Source: Anaerolineae bacterium
Lineage (GTDB): Bacteria > Chloroflexota > Anaerolineae > Aggregatilineales > Aggregatilineaceae
Assembly: GCA_016930015.1 (NCBI GenBank)
Contig: JAFGHR010000062.1
Coordinates: 41,949 to 105,948, forward strand
Direction of reading: 5' to 3'
DNA length: 64,000 nt
Shown here: piece by piece, positions 26,023 to 33,724 of the stretch
How positions within the stretch are numbered: the stretch's first letter is position 1
Layout of the letters: each line of letters begins with the position of its first letter
Translations under genes and position numbers: made by a program
The notes under the pieces: generated by a model
The model's database searches: none
What the model was told of the DNA's origin: nothing
The model's input: only the letters and a program-made list of their open reading frames with translations

Positions 26023-27321
26023 ATGTCAATTGTCAAACGCACGATAGTTGTCGGTATGGTATTAACCGTTGCGCTCGGTGGGATGGGATTGGCCGTAGTT
26101 GGTGCAGCCAGTGAAACACCGGCGCAGACGATGGTGTATCAAGCCGATGGGCAGGCCTGGCTCGGCGTTTACGTGACCGACAGCGACGAGGGGGTGATGA
26201 TCACGCGCGTGCAGTCCCGCTCCCCGGCGCGTGAGGCCGGGCTGCGCATGGGTGACGTGATTGTTGCTGTGGATGACGAAGCGATTGAGTCTGCCGAAAT
26301 GCTGGTAGACCTCATCGCCACCTACGAACCGGGCGATACGATTGTCGTCAGTGTCGAGCGGCGGGGCGATACGAAGGACTATGAGGTCACCTTGGCTGAA
26401 CGCGACGATAAACCCGGCCAGCGTGACTGGGAGCGCGAACACCCGCTGATGTACGGCGTTCTGAACCTGATGGGACTGGAAGCCAGCCTGACCGATGACG
26501 GGCTGCTGGTCGAGGAAATCGATCCGGAGTCACCGCTGGCCGGTGTCGGCTTCGAAGAAGGTGATCTGATCGTCGCCATCAACGGTGAGTTGATTAGCGA
26601 GCTTGGCCCGCGCGATCTCATGCTGGAACTGGGGCCGGATGACACGATCATGTTCACGGTTGAGCGTAACGGTGAAGAAGTCGATATCGAGGTGAATCTA
26701 TCCGACATGGACTTCGGGTTTAGTGATTCGGACTGGGACGTTATGCCGGTCTACCCGTTTGAGGCGCAAATTCCATTCGTGGGCCAGCCGGTGCAGCTTG
26801 GCGTGCAATATCTGGCGCTGACGCCCGATATCGCGGCAGAACGCGATCTGCCGGTTGAAGAAGGTGCCTTGATTCTTGAGGTGATGGACGATTCACCGGC
26901 GGCTGAAGCCGGGTTGCAGGCCGACGATATCGTGACCGCCGTGAACGACGAACCGGTTGACGAAGAACACACGCTGCGTGATCGCCTGGTGGCTTACGAA
27001 GAAAACGATGTAGTCACGCTGGCCGTGCTGCGCGACGGTGAGGAACTTGAGATCGAGGTCACGATCGGCATGCCCGGTTTTGCCAGTATGTTTATGGAGC
27101 AGGCGGGGCATATGCGCGATTTCGGCCAGCATGGCATGGGGTTTTTCTTCGCGCCGGGCGCTTTCGACTTCGAAGGTTTCATGGACATGCACCCGTTCAT
27201 GGGCCAGATGTTAAAGGAACACGGCCCCGGCTTCTTTAACTTCGGTGACGGTGATAATGTCGAGCCCGAAGCCGTGCCGGATACCGATACCGGGGACGTT
27301 CCCGACGGTTCAGCCGCCTGA
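26023..27321 (+). CDS. Secreted triple-PDZ protein without a protease domain
   Basis: ATG 26023 follows AGGAGGA (26008-26014); the longer GTG-initiated frame from 25966 runs over the palindrome and is rejected. The 432-residue product has a signal peptide or anchor (MSIVKRTIVVGMVLTVALGG to VGAAS). Three PDZ domains follow: WLGVYV with SPAREAGLRMGDVIVAVD, then GLEASL with SPLAGVGFEEGDLIVAIN, then LGVQYL with SPAAEAGLQADDIVTAVN. The tail is Phe/Met/His/Gly-rich. Such PDZ repeats normally follow a trypsin-like domain in HtrA/DegP, but no catalytic domain is present here. It probably binds exposed C-termini of unfolded or secreted proteins as a chaperone, sensor or adaptor, in the circuit of the adjacent kinase (inference). 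Confidence 0.85.
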   Translation: MSIVKRTIVVGMVLTVALGGMGLAVVGAASETPAQTMVYQADGQAWLGVYVTDSDEGVMITRVQSRSPAREAGLRMGDVIVAVDDEAIESAEMLVDLIATYEPGDTIVVSVERRGDTKDYEVTLAERDDKPGQRDWEREHPLMYGVLNLMGLEASLTDDGLLVEEIDPESPLAGVGFEEGDLIVAINGELISELGPRDLMLELGPDDTIMFTVERNGEEVDIEVNLSDMDFGFSDSDWDVMPVYPFEAQIPFVGQPVQLGVQYLALTPDIAAERDLPVEEGALILEVMDDSPAAEAGLQADDIVTAVNDEPVDEEHTLRDRLVAYEENDVVTLAVLRDGEELEIEVTIGMPGFASMFMEQAGHMRDFGQHGMGFFFAPGAFDFEGFMDMHPFMGQMLKEHGPGFFNFGDGDNVEPEAVPDTDTGDVPDGSAA

Positions 27322-27366
27322 TATTGGATGAATGTAAAAACGCGCCGGTTCTGACCAGCCGGAGCA

Positions 27367-27400
27367 GGGGCATACTGTGATGCGGTGTGCCCCTTTTGTG
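27367..27400 (+). terminator. Intrinsic terminator after the triple-PDZ gene
   Basis: GGGGCATAC (27367-27375) pairs with GTGTGCCCC (27385-27393) through a nine-base loop and is followed by TTTTGTGTT. It lies just before the stop of the convergent propeller gene. Confidence 0.7.
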
Positions 27401-27411
27401 TTAATCAGGGG

Positions 27412-28836
27412 TCAGGGCACCCACGCCGGTAAAAACGCGTTGTCGGCCACCTGGGCAAGCTCGCCCGTGTCCAGGTCAAACGTCCATATTTCGGGGCGTG
27501 CGCCCGGTGCCGACAGTGAAAACCGCTGGAACACGATCCGCCGCCCGGATGCGTCCCAACTCATGGCGCTGTGATTATAACTTGCGTCAACGACAAGCGG
27601 CTCGATGATGTCTGTTGCCAGGTCCAGCAGGTAAAGCTGCTGCCCCGGTGTATAACGCTCGTCCAGGTAACGCCGCGCGATCAGTAGTATTTGCCCGTCG
27701 GGGGACCATACCGCGTCGGCATCTTCGACCGGTGTGTCCTCCGGGCCGCTGACGCGGGTCCGCGTGACGGTGTCGAAGTCCACGATCTCCAGGTGCGTGT
27801 AAAATTCCTGGCCCAGCGCGCCGCGCACCAGCACCGGGTAAACCAGTTGGCTGCCATCCGGCGAAAAGCGCCCGACTACGCCTTGCATACTCTCGATGAT
27901 CGCGTCCGAGTCGGCGGTGAAGTCGTGAACGCGGATGCCCGGCAAGCTGGCGTCGAACACCGCCAGCCGCCGCCCGTCCGGTGACCACGTGGGATCGAAG
28001 CCCAGGCGCTGCGAGTCGGCAAACAGCAGCACGGTTTGTTGGCTGTTAACGTCCACCACCCAGGCGCGGCTGGGGCCGAGTCCCGTGCCCAGCCCGGCGT
28101 TGAACTCCGCCCGCTGGTACACGATCTGTGTGCCGTCCGGTTTCCAGGATGGGTTATCACACAGCGCCGCGACACAGTTAGTCATCTGCCGCGTGGTGTT
28201 ATTGATCAGGTCCACCACCCAGATATCGGACGTGCCATCGGGGTTGACGTGGCTGAAGGCAATCGCGCTCCCGTTGGGGCTGACGGCGAAATCTTCGCTG
28301 CCGTCTTCCACCGTCGTAAGTTGGTACACCTCGCCGGATTGGGTATCGGTCATCATCACGTTGGCCGCGATCCGGTCCGCCGGGGCCAGGTAAGCCACGC
28401 GCGGCAGCCGCACGCTGAACGTCCAGCTAAAATCATCCGCCAGCGACGATCCACGCCGGGATGCGCGCGCGCCGCGTTCCACCGTGACCGTGTACGTCTG
28501 CCCGGCCAGTAAGGGCTGCTGCGGCGTGAAGATCAACGTTTGCGACGTGGTCCACGTGATATCACCGGGTGTGTCCGGCGTGATGCGGAAGCGCTCCGCT
28601 ACCGAATCCTGGTCCATGTCGTCCGAAAAACGAATGCGGATCGGTTCGGAGCCGCGCACGCTGCCCTGTGGTGCGTAGCCATTGCTGGCAATCGTCACGC
28701 CGAGTTGATCACCCGCCAGCACGACGCCCACGATCCCGGCAGTGAGCGCCAGCATCACGGCCAGCACCAGCACATCAAACCGGTCCAGGTCGAGCGCAGC
28801 CAGCCAGCGCGGGCGTGTAGAGTGTGTTTCAGCCAT
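27412..28836 (-). CDS. Membrane-anchored protein with Ig-like (Big_5) domain and TolB-like propeller
   Basis: The 474-residue protein has an N-terminal TM helix (about 20-42). An Ig-like domain (about 55-140; IRIRFSDDMDQDSV to DFSWTFSVRLP) of the type found in S-layer and surface proteins follows. Six or so propeller blades with SPDG/SPNG turns come next (DFAVSPNGSAIAFSHV, PTWSPDGRRLAVFD, AVWSPDGQILLIARRY). It lacks enzymatic motifs. It is the last gene of a minus-strand set with a YcgR-type permease and a YcgQ-type protein, 21 bases after the latter, so it may be the extracytoplasmic partner of that membrane pair (inference). Confidence 0.8.
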   Translation of the reverse strand: MAETHSTRPRWLAALDLDRFDVLVLAVMLALTAGIVGVVLAGDQLGVTIASNGYAPQGSVRGSEPIRIRFSDDMDQDSVAERFRITPDTPGDITWTTSQTLIFTPQQPLLAGQTYTVTVERGARASRRGSSLADDFSWTFSVRLPRVAYLAPADRIAANVMMTDTQSGEVYQLTTVEDGSEDFAVSPNGSAIAFSHVNPDGTSDIWVVDLINNTTRQMTNCVAALCDNPSWKPDGTQIVYQRAEFNAGLGTGLGPSRAWVVDVNSQQTVLLFADSQRLGFDPTWSPDGRRLAVFDASLPGIRVHDFTADSDAIIESMQGVVGRFSPDGSQLVYPVLVRGALGQEFYTHLEIVDFDTVTRTRVSGPEDTPVEDADAVWSPDGQILLIARRYLDERYTPGQQLYLLDLATDIIEPLVVDASYNHSAMSWDASGRRIVFQRFSLSAPGARPEIWTFDLDTGELAQVADNAFLPAWVP

Positions 28837-28857
28837 AAAAACGATCTCGCTCCAGCG

Positions 28858-29628
28858 CTACGGGTACAGGTACGGGTGATCGGGCTGCTCGATGGGCTGT
28901 ACGCCGTCTGTGCCGTCATACGCTGCCAGCACCGGGTAGGGCGCCATGCCGTCGAATTCACCGGCTTCGAACGTGCCCCGGATGCGCACCCAGCTATCAT
29001 CCGGCAGGGAGGCGCCATCCGGCCACGACACGACCAGCCCGATCGCCTGCGCGTCGGCCACGCAGCAGCTAATCACGAAGCGGGCCACCATGAACCGGGC
29101 CGGATCACCTTCAAAACGCGCATCACGATACACAAACCCGCTGACGTCGGCTTCCTGGCCGTTGAACGCGTTCAGGTCCGGTTCCACGCTGAACGCGCGC
29201 AGCCAGTCCAGCACGTTACGTTCCTGCGGCGCGATGCCGATCATCTCGTCCTGTGACGTGCCGATGCTGCCGATATCGCCGCTGATCTCGCCGTCAATCG
29301 CGCGGCTGTCGAGCGGCTGCGACGGCACAAACAGCCCGAACACCACCGGCAGCGCCACGATCCCCAGGCCGATCCAGCCGCGCCAGCCGGTCGCGTGCGC
29401 GTGATGATGGCCGCCCTCATGCGCGTGATCGTGAGTCTGCCCGCGCAGCAATGCAGCGGCTCGCATGATCGCCAACGTCAGCAGCAGCGCCGCCGCCATC
29501 CACGACAGCCAGATAAACTTTTTGGCGATGTAGTTGGTGATGTTGCCGTTCAGGTTGTTGGCGGCAAAATACGCGCCGGTTGCCCCCAGAATGATCACCT
29601 GCGCCCAGCTTTGTGTTTTGGATAACAT
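28858..29628 (-). CDS. TIGR03943/YcgQ-type membrane protein with His-rich loop
   Basis: The 256-residue protein has three to four N-terminal hydrophobic helices. Between them is a cytosolic or periplasmic loop very rich in His (about 66-78, HDHAHEGGHHHAHA). The conserved C-terminal domain includes VSGFVYRD, RFVISCCVADAQAIGLVV and DSWVRIRGTFE. This CC-V-AD pattern is the signature of the YcgQ/DUF1980 family, which nearly always accompanies a YcgR/DUF318 permease, as here. The role is not established; the His-rich loop points to a divalent metal such as zinc (inference). Confidence 0.85.
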   Translation of the reverse strand: MLSKTQSWAQVIILGATGAYFAANNLNGNITNYIAKKFIWLSWMAAALLLTLAIMRAAALLRGQTHDHAHEGGHHHAHATGWRGWIGLGIVALPVVFGLFVPSQPLDSRAIDGEISGDIGSIGTSQDEMIGIAPQERNVLDWLRAFSVEPDLNAFNGQEADVSGFVYRDARFEGDPARFMVARFVISCCVADAQAIGLVVSWPDGASLPDDSWVRIRGTFEAGEFDGMAPYPVLAAYDGTDGVQPIEQPDHPYLYP

Positions 29629-29641
29629 GGCCGCTGCTCCC

Positions 29642-30613
29642 CTAAAACCGCACGTTGAGATTGACCCATACCGCGATCAGGGTCGTCGCCAGGAACGGCA
29701 GCAGGATCAGATACAGCACTACGCGGCGGCGGAATACGCCCAGAAACATCATGGTGCTTTTGATATCCACCATCGGCCCGAAGGTCAAAAAGCCCAGCAC
29801 CGAGCCGAGTGTAAATGTGTTGGCGAAATCCAGCGCGACAAACGCATCTGCCGTGCTGCAAATCGACAGGATGAACGCGAGGGCCTGCATCACGAACACG
29901 GAGTTCACCGGGTTGGTGGCGAGGTCTTCAAGCTGGCCCTGCGTGATGACAAAACGCGTGCTGGTCGCCAGCAGCGTCCCGATGATCAGGTAGCGGCCCA
30001 TCTCGAAAAACTCTTCCCCGGCCAGGGTCAGCGCGTGGCGCAGTCCCGGCAGCAGTTTCATACGCCCACTGTTAGCGGACCCACTGGCAGGAAATGCGCC
30101 CGGATTCACCGCCAGCGGCGCCGCTGCTAGCGACGGTGACAGCGATAAGCCGCCCGGTACAGGGCTGCGCAGCAGGCGTTCGGCCCGCTTCTGAAAAGTG
30201 AACAACAGCCCGATTCCGACCGACACCACCAGCGCCACGCCCACCCGCAGATAGACGATTTCCGGCGCGCGGTTATGGAACGCGGCGTAGGTGCTGGCGA
30301 TCACGATCGGGTTGACGATGGGCGTCGCCAGCAGGAACGCGATCCCGGCGGAGGTCGGCAGACCCTTGCGGTACAGCCGCCGCGTCACGGGCACCACGCC
30401 GCATTCGCACACCGGGAAAACAAAACCCATCAAACCACCCAACAGGGTCGCCAGCAGGGGATGGCGCGGCAGCACCTTGACCAGGTCATCATGGCTGACG
30501 AACGCTTCGATCAGGCCGGATGTCAGCGTGCCCAGCAGCAAAAACGGGGCCGCCTCGATAAAAATGCCGAGAAATCGTGTGCTAAAAACGGCGATGGTAT
30601 CCGCGAAGCTCAA
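29642..30613 (-). CDS. YcgR/DUF318 (ArsP-like) permease
   Basis: TTG 30613 with GGAGAGG seven bases upstream is preferred; the frame extends further upstream but with no ribosome-binding site and poor coding look. The 323-residue product has eight or more TM helices and two inverted copies of the permease signature (LLGGLMGFVFPVCECGVVPV and STADAFVALDF). The conserved CECG/PxxR motifs are those of the ArsP/YraQ/DUF318 group. Related proteins export methylarsenicals or other ions. It is paired with its usual partner, the YcgQ protein, 13 bases downstream. Confidence 0.85.
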   Translation of the reverse strand: MSFADTIAVFSTRFLGIFIEAAPFLLLGTLTSGLIEAFVSHDDLVKVLPRHPLLATLLGGLMGFVFPVCECGVVPVTRRLYRKGLPTSAGIAFLLATPIVNPIVIASTYAAFHNRAPEIVYLRVGVALVVSVGIGLLFTFQKRAERLLRSPVPGGLSLSPSLAAAPLAVNPGAFPASGSANSGRMKLLPGLRHALTLAGEEFFEMGRYLIIGTLLATSTRFVITQGQLEDLATNPVNSVFVMQALAFILSICSTADAFVALDFANTFTLGSVLGFLTFGPMVDIKSTMMFLGVFRRRVVLYLILLPFLATTLIAVWVNLNVRF

Positions 30614-30672
30614 AAATAATCCTCTCCTGCATAACGTGTGCTGATTATAACGATTCTCGCCCCGTTGATGTT

Positions 30673-32532
30673 TTACGGTATGACGACCGTGTCCACGATG
30701 ACGTGTTCGCACGTCTCAGCCTCGCACGGCGTCACCGGCTGGATGACCAAATCCCACCACGTATACACACGCACGCCGAGATCATACGCGCCCGGCGGCA
30801 GATCATCGGTGGGCAGGTTGTGCCGGTCGAAATACAGGCCGCCTGTGGTCCAGGTCGAGGTCGGCGAGCGCCCATTCAGCGGGTAACTGTCATGCTGGAC
30901 GATCACGCCGCCGTCCGGCGCCAGCAGAAACACCAGCACCGAATAATCGACGTCCGGCGGGGCGAGCGCCTGCCACGTCAGGTTGACGTGTAAGCCGCCG
31001 TCGTCCACGAACTGATCCACCTCCGCAAGCTGCATGGCGGCGCCGAACGTCCAGGGCAGCGGGTCAGCCGGTGGGCGGGCGAAACGTGCCGCCTGCACCG
31101 GGTGGTTGATAAAGTCGCCAAAATCGATTTTAGGCGTGGTTTGCACAAAACCCAGCGCGGTCAGGTCCGGGCGCCCGTCGTACTCGTTCAGGAATTCGAC
31201 CAGCCACACGCTGTTTTGCCGCGCCAGCCGGTCGATCACGGGTTCGCTCGTTTCGTTGGCCCAGCCTAATCGTATCTGCGTGGCGCGGATCGACTCGCGG
31301 ACAGGTACATTCGCGATGCGGGCGTGTTCTTCGATAGTGTAGGCGTGCAGGTCGGACTCAATAACCAGCGCGTCCGCCGGTGACGCATTCTCCCGCAGCA
31401 GGTCCGCGACAGCCCACCACGGGCCGTTTGACGTGCGCGTCGCGCCGGTGGTCGTCAGGTTGTTGAGCAAAATAATGCCCAGCAGCAGCCTGAACGCCCA
31501 GCGGGGCATCTCGTTGAGCGTGTGCCCGATCAGCAGCGCCAGCGCGGGGACCAGCCCGATCATGGGCCGGTAGGTGAGCAGTTTAAACCCGGCGGCGTGG
31601 ATGATCATGGGCAGCAGCACCGGGACCGCCAGCCACAGCCCATCCAGCGCCGTTTGCGGCGTGGGGAGATAATCCCGGCGGCGGGCGGCGGCATACGTGC
31701 CAGCCAGCCCGGCGGCGGCCAGTCCGAAAAATAACGCCTCCGGCACGCCGAAAAGCTGGAATGCGATCACGTCCAGGCCGTCGCGGTTGAGCGGTTCGGC
31801 GTACAGAAAGCCGCCCGAATCACCGAGGCCGTGCGAGCCGCCCCGCGCCTGGTCGAGCATGGACGGCAGCCACGGCAGGTAACCCGCCGCGATGATCATC
31901 ACGACCAGGGCGAACCGGGGCAGGCGGCGGCGGTGAACGATCAGCACGTGCAGGCCGTGCGCGATCAAAATGAAGCCGCCCCAGTAGATCGTGTATAACA
32001 GCGCCAGCGCCGCGAGTGTGTATGCAGCCATCCAGCGCACCGTCCAGCGGCGTGTTAAACGCCAGTAAATCCACGTGCAAAGCGCCGACAGCATCAGGTA
32101 CACGTTGTAATGCCGGGTAAACGGGGCGAACACCAGCAGCAGGTCGCTCGTCGAGACGATCACCGCCGCCGTGATCGCGGCGCGCGGCCCGAAACAGTCC
32201 AGCGCCAGCCGGTATGTCAGGGCCACGCCTAACAAAATGGCCCACACGCCGACCATACGATACAGCAGCAGCGCATCGCCAACGACCCGCTGCCAGCCGT
32301 GCAGCGCCAGGAAATACAGCGGCGGGAAGCTGTCTTCGTCTACGAAGGCCATCACGTCGTCCGGCGTGGACTGCCGCACTGCGTGGATCATCCACCCCTC
32401 GTCCTCCCAGATCGACAGGTGAGCCAGCTCCGGGATAAGCAGCGCGGCGGCCAGCAGCATGACCAGCACCGCCGCCCATAACGACCTGCGCCGGGCCGCC
32501 GGTTGGAGCCTGGTTTCTGGTAACTGCGTCAT
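30673..32532 (-). CDS. GT-C glycosyltransferase (PMT/ArnT-like, GT39/GT83 type)
   Basis: The start at 32532 precedes the first helix closely (an alternative ATG is at 32562). The 619-residue polytopic protein has 10 or more helices. The first extracytoplasmic loop contains LSIWEDEGWMIHAV, the Asp/Glu pair expected for a lipid-phosphosugar-dependent GT-C enzyme. FTRHYNVYLMLSAL in the second loop and a C-terminal soluble beta-rich domain of about 180 residues follow. It transfers a sugar from a polyprenyl-phosphate donor to a lipid or protein outside the membrane (family knowledge). The acceptor is unknown. The second GT-C gene at 39983 has the same plan, including a comparable C-terminal domain with LLAPDG(T/G). 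Confidence 0.85.
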   Translation of the reverse strand: MTQLPETRLQPAARRRSLWAAVLVMLLAAALLIPELAHLSIWEDEGWMIHAVRQSTPDDVMAFVDEDSFPPLYFLALHGWQRVVGDALLLYRMVGVWAILLGVALTYRLALDCFGPRAAITAAVIVSTSDLLLVFAPFTRHYNVYLMLSALCTWIYWRLTRRWTVRWMAAYTLAALALLYTIYWGGFILIAHGLHVLIVHRRRLPRFALVVMIIAAGYLPWLPSMLDQARGGSHGLGDSGGFLYAEPLNRDGLDVIAFQLFGVPEALFFGLAAAGLAGTYAAARRRDYLPTPQTALDGLWLAVPVLLPMIIHAAGFKLLTYRPMIGLVPALALLIGHTLNEMPRWAFRLLLGIILLNNLTTTGATRTSNGPWWAVADLLRENASPADALVIESDLHAYTIEEHARIANVPVRESIRATQIRLGWANETSEPVIDRLARQNSVWLVEFLNEYDGRPDLTALGFVQTTPKIDFGDFINHPVQAARFARPPADPLPWTFGAAMQLAEVDQFVDDGGLHVNLTWQALAPPDVDYSVLVFLLAPDGGVIVQHDSYPLNGRSPTSTWTTGGLYFDRHNLPTDDLPPGAYDLGVRVYTWWDLVIQPVTPCEAETCEHVIVDTVVIP

Positions 32533-32653
32533 GGTGTTCACCGCCCCCGCGTTATACATATCCACGAATAGTCCCCAATGGTAGCGCCGCCTGTGGGCTG
32601 GTCCAAATTCTGTTGTGATCACCGCTTGGCTGTACTGGATTTGGCCGGGGGTA

Positions 32654-32664
32654 TGTTATACTGG
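32654..32664 (+). promoter_or_regulatory. Extended -10 TGTTATACTGG upstream of the DapA-family gene
   Basis: Identical over 11 bases to the element at 8844-8854. It lies about 85 bases before the ATG at 32748, within the divergent region to the GT-C gene. Confidence 0.5.
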
Positions 32665-32747
32665 CATGACTGATCTGGCCGACCTGCTTTTAGCTGCACC
32701 GGCATAAACGAAAAACTGGTTCGCTGCTCCGAACAAAGGAAACAACT

Positions 32748-33650
32748 ATGCAACCCGAACAACTTCACGGCGTCATTCCCCCGCTGGTAACACCCATGCA
32801 CGCGGATGGATCGCTCAATTTGGACGCGGTTCCTGTACTGGTTGAACACGTGCTGTCAAACGGTGTACACGGCATTTTTACGCCCGGCAGCCAGAGCGAA
32901 GCGTTTGCCCTGTCGGTAGGTGAACGGCGGCAGGTGTTGGACGCGGTGCTGGCGGCGGTCGATGGACGTGTGCCTGTTATCGCCGGGACCGGGGCCATCA
33001 CCACGCGTGACACGATCGCGCTCAGCCAGGATGCCGAACGCGCCGGGGTGGATGCTGCCGCCATCATTACGCCCTATTTTATTACGCCCTCACAAGACGA
33101 ACTGATCGCGCACTACAAAACCGTCGCCGACAGCATCACGATCCCGATCCTGGGTTATTCCAACCCGGCGCGAACCGGCGGCGTGCGCCTGCTGCCGGAT
33201 ACGCTGGCTCACCTCGCCTCGGAGATTCCGCATTTCATCGGCGTGAAGGATTCGAGCGGCGATCTGGCCGAAACCGCCGCCATCATTCGCGCCTGTCCGG
33301 CTGATTTCCGGGTATTCGTTGGGCGGGACACCCTGGTTTTGGCGGCGCTGCATTACGGCGCGGTTGGGACGGTGGCCCTGACCGCCAATGTTGTGCCGTC
33401 GATTTTGGTGAGGATTTACGACGCTTTCCGCGCCGGGGAATACGACCGCGCCCGCGTTTGCCAGGAACGCCTGTCGATCCTGCGTGACGCGCTGCCGCGC
33501 TTTGGATCATATCCGGCCCCGGTCAAGGAAGCGCTCAACCTGATGGGCCTGCCCGCTGGCCCGGCGCGCCGCCCGATTTTGCCCCTCAGTGACGGCAAAC
33601 GCCAGGAGCTTCGCGCCCTGTTGATCACGCTGGGTATTTTGAACGCGTAG
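32748..33650 (+). CDS. DapA/N-acetylneuraminate lyase family aldolase
   Basis: The 300-residue TIM-barrel protein has the Schiff-base Lys167 in GVKDSSGD and the catalytic Tyr137 in GYSNPARTGG, so it should be an active class I aldolase or lyase. The substrate-binding GTTGE motif of true dihydrodipicolinate synthase is replaced by TPGSQSE (45-51), which argues against lysine biosynthesis. The ATG is preceded by AAAGGA. No other lysine or sialic-acid genes are nearby. Alternatives are a 2-keto-3-deoxy sugar acid aldolase or another member of the superfamily. It ends at a bidirectional terminator shared with the P-type ATPase gene. Confidence 0.85.
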   Translation: MQPEQLHGVIPPLVTPMHADGSLNLDAVPVLVEHVLSNGVHGIFTPGSQSEAFALSVGERRQVLDAVLAAVDGRVPVIAGTGAITTRDTIALSQDAERAGVDAAAIITPYFITPSQDELIAHYKTVADSITIPILGYSNPARTGGVRLLPDTLAHLASEIPHFIGVKDSSGDLAETAAIIRACPADFRVFVGRDTLVLAALHYGAVGTVALTANVVPSILVRIYDAFRAGEYDRARVCQERLSILRDALPRFGSYPAPVKEALNLMGLPAGPARRPILPLSDGKRQELRALLITLGILNA

Positions 33651-33686
33651 ATGGCTGTTCAACCGGCGCACATGGGGAGATAAACA

Positions 33687-33719
33687 ACAGGCGGATCGCT
33701 TAACCAACGATCCGCCTGT
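33687..33719. terminator. Bidirectional terminator between convergent DapA-family and ATPase genes
   Basis: A perfect 12-bp stem (33687-33698 with 33708-33719) has a nine-base loop. It lies 36 bases after the stop of one gene and five bases after the stop of the other. Confidence 0.65.
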
Positions 33720-33724
33720 GTGGC

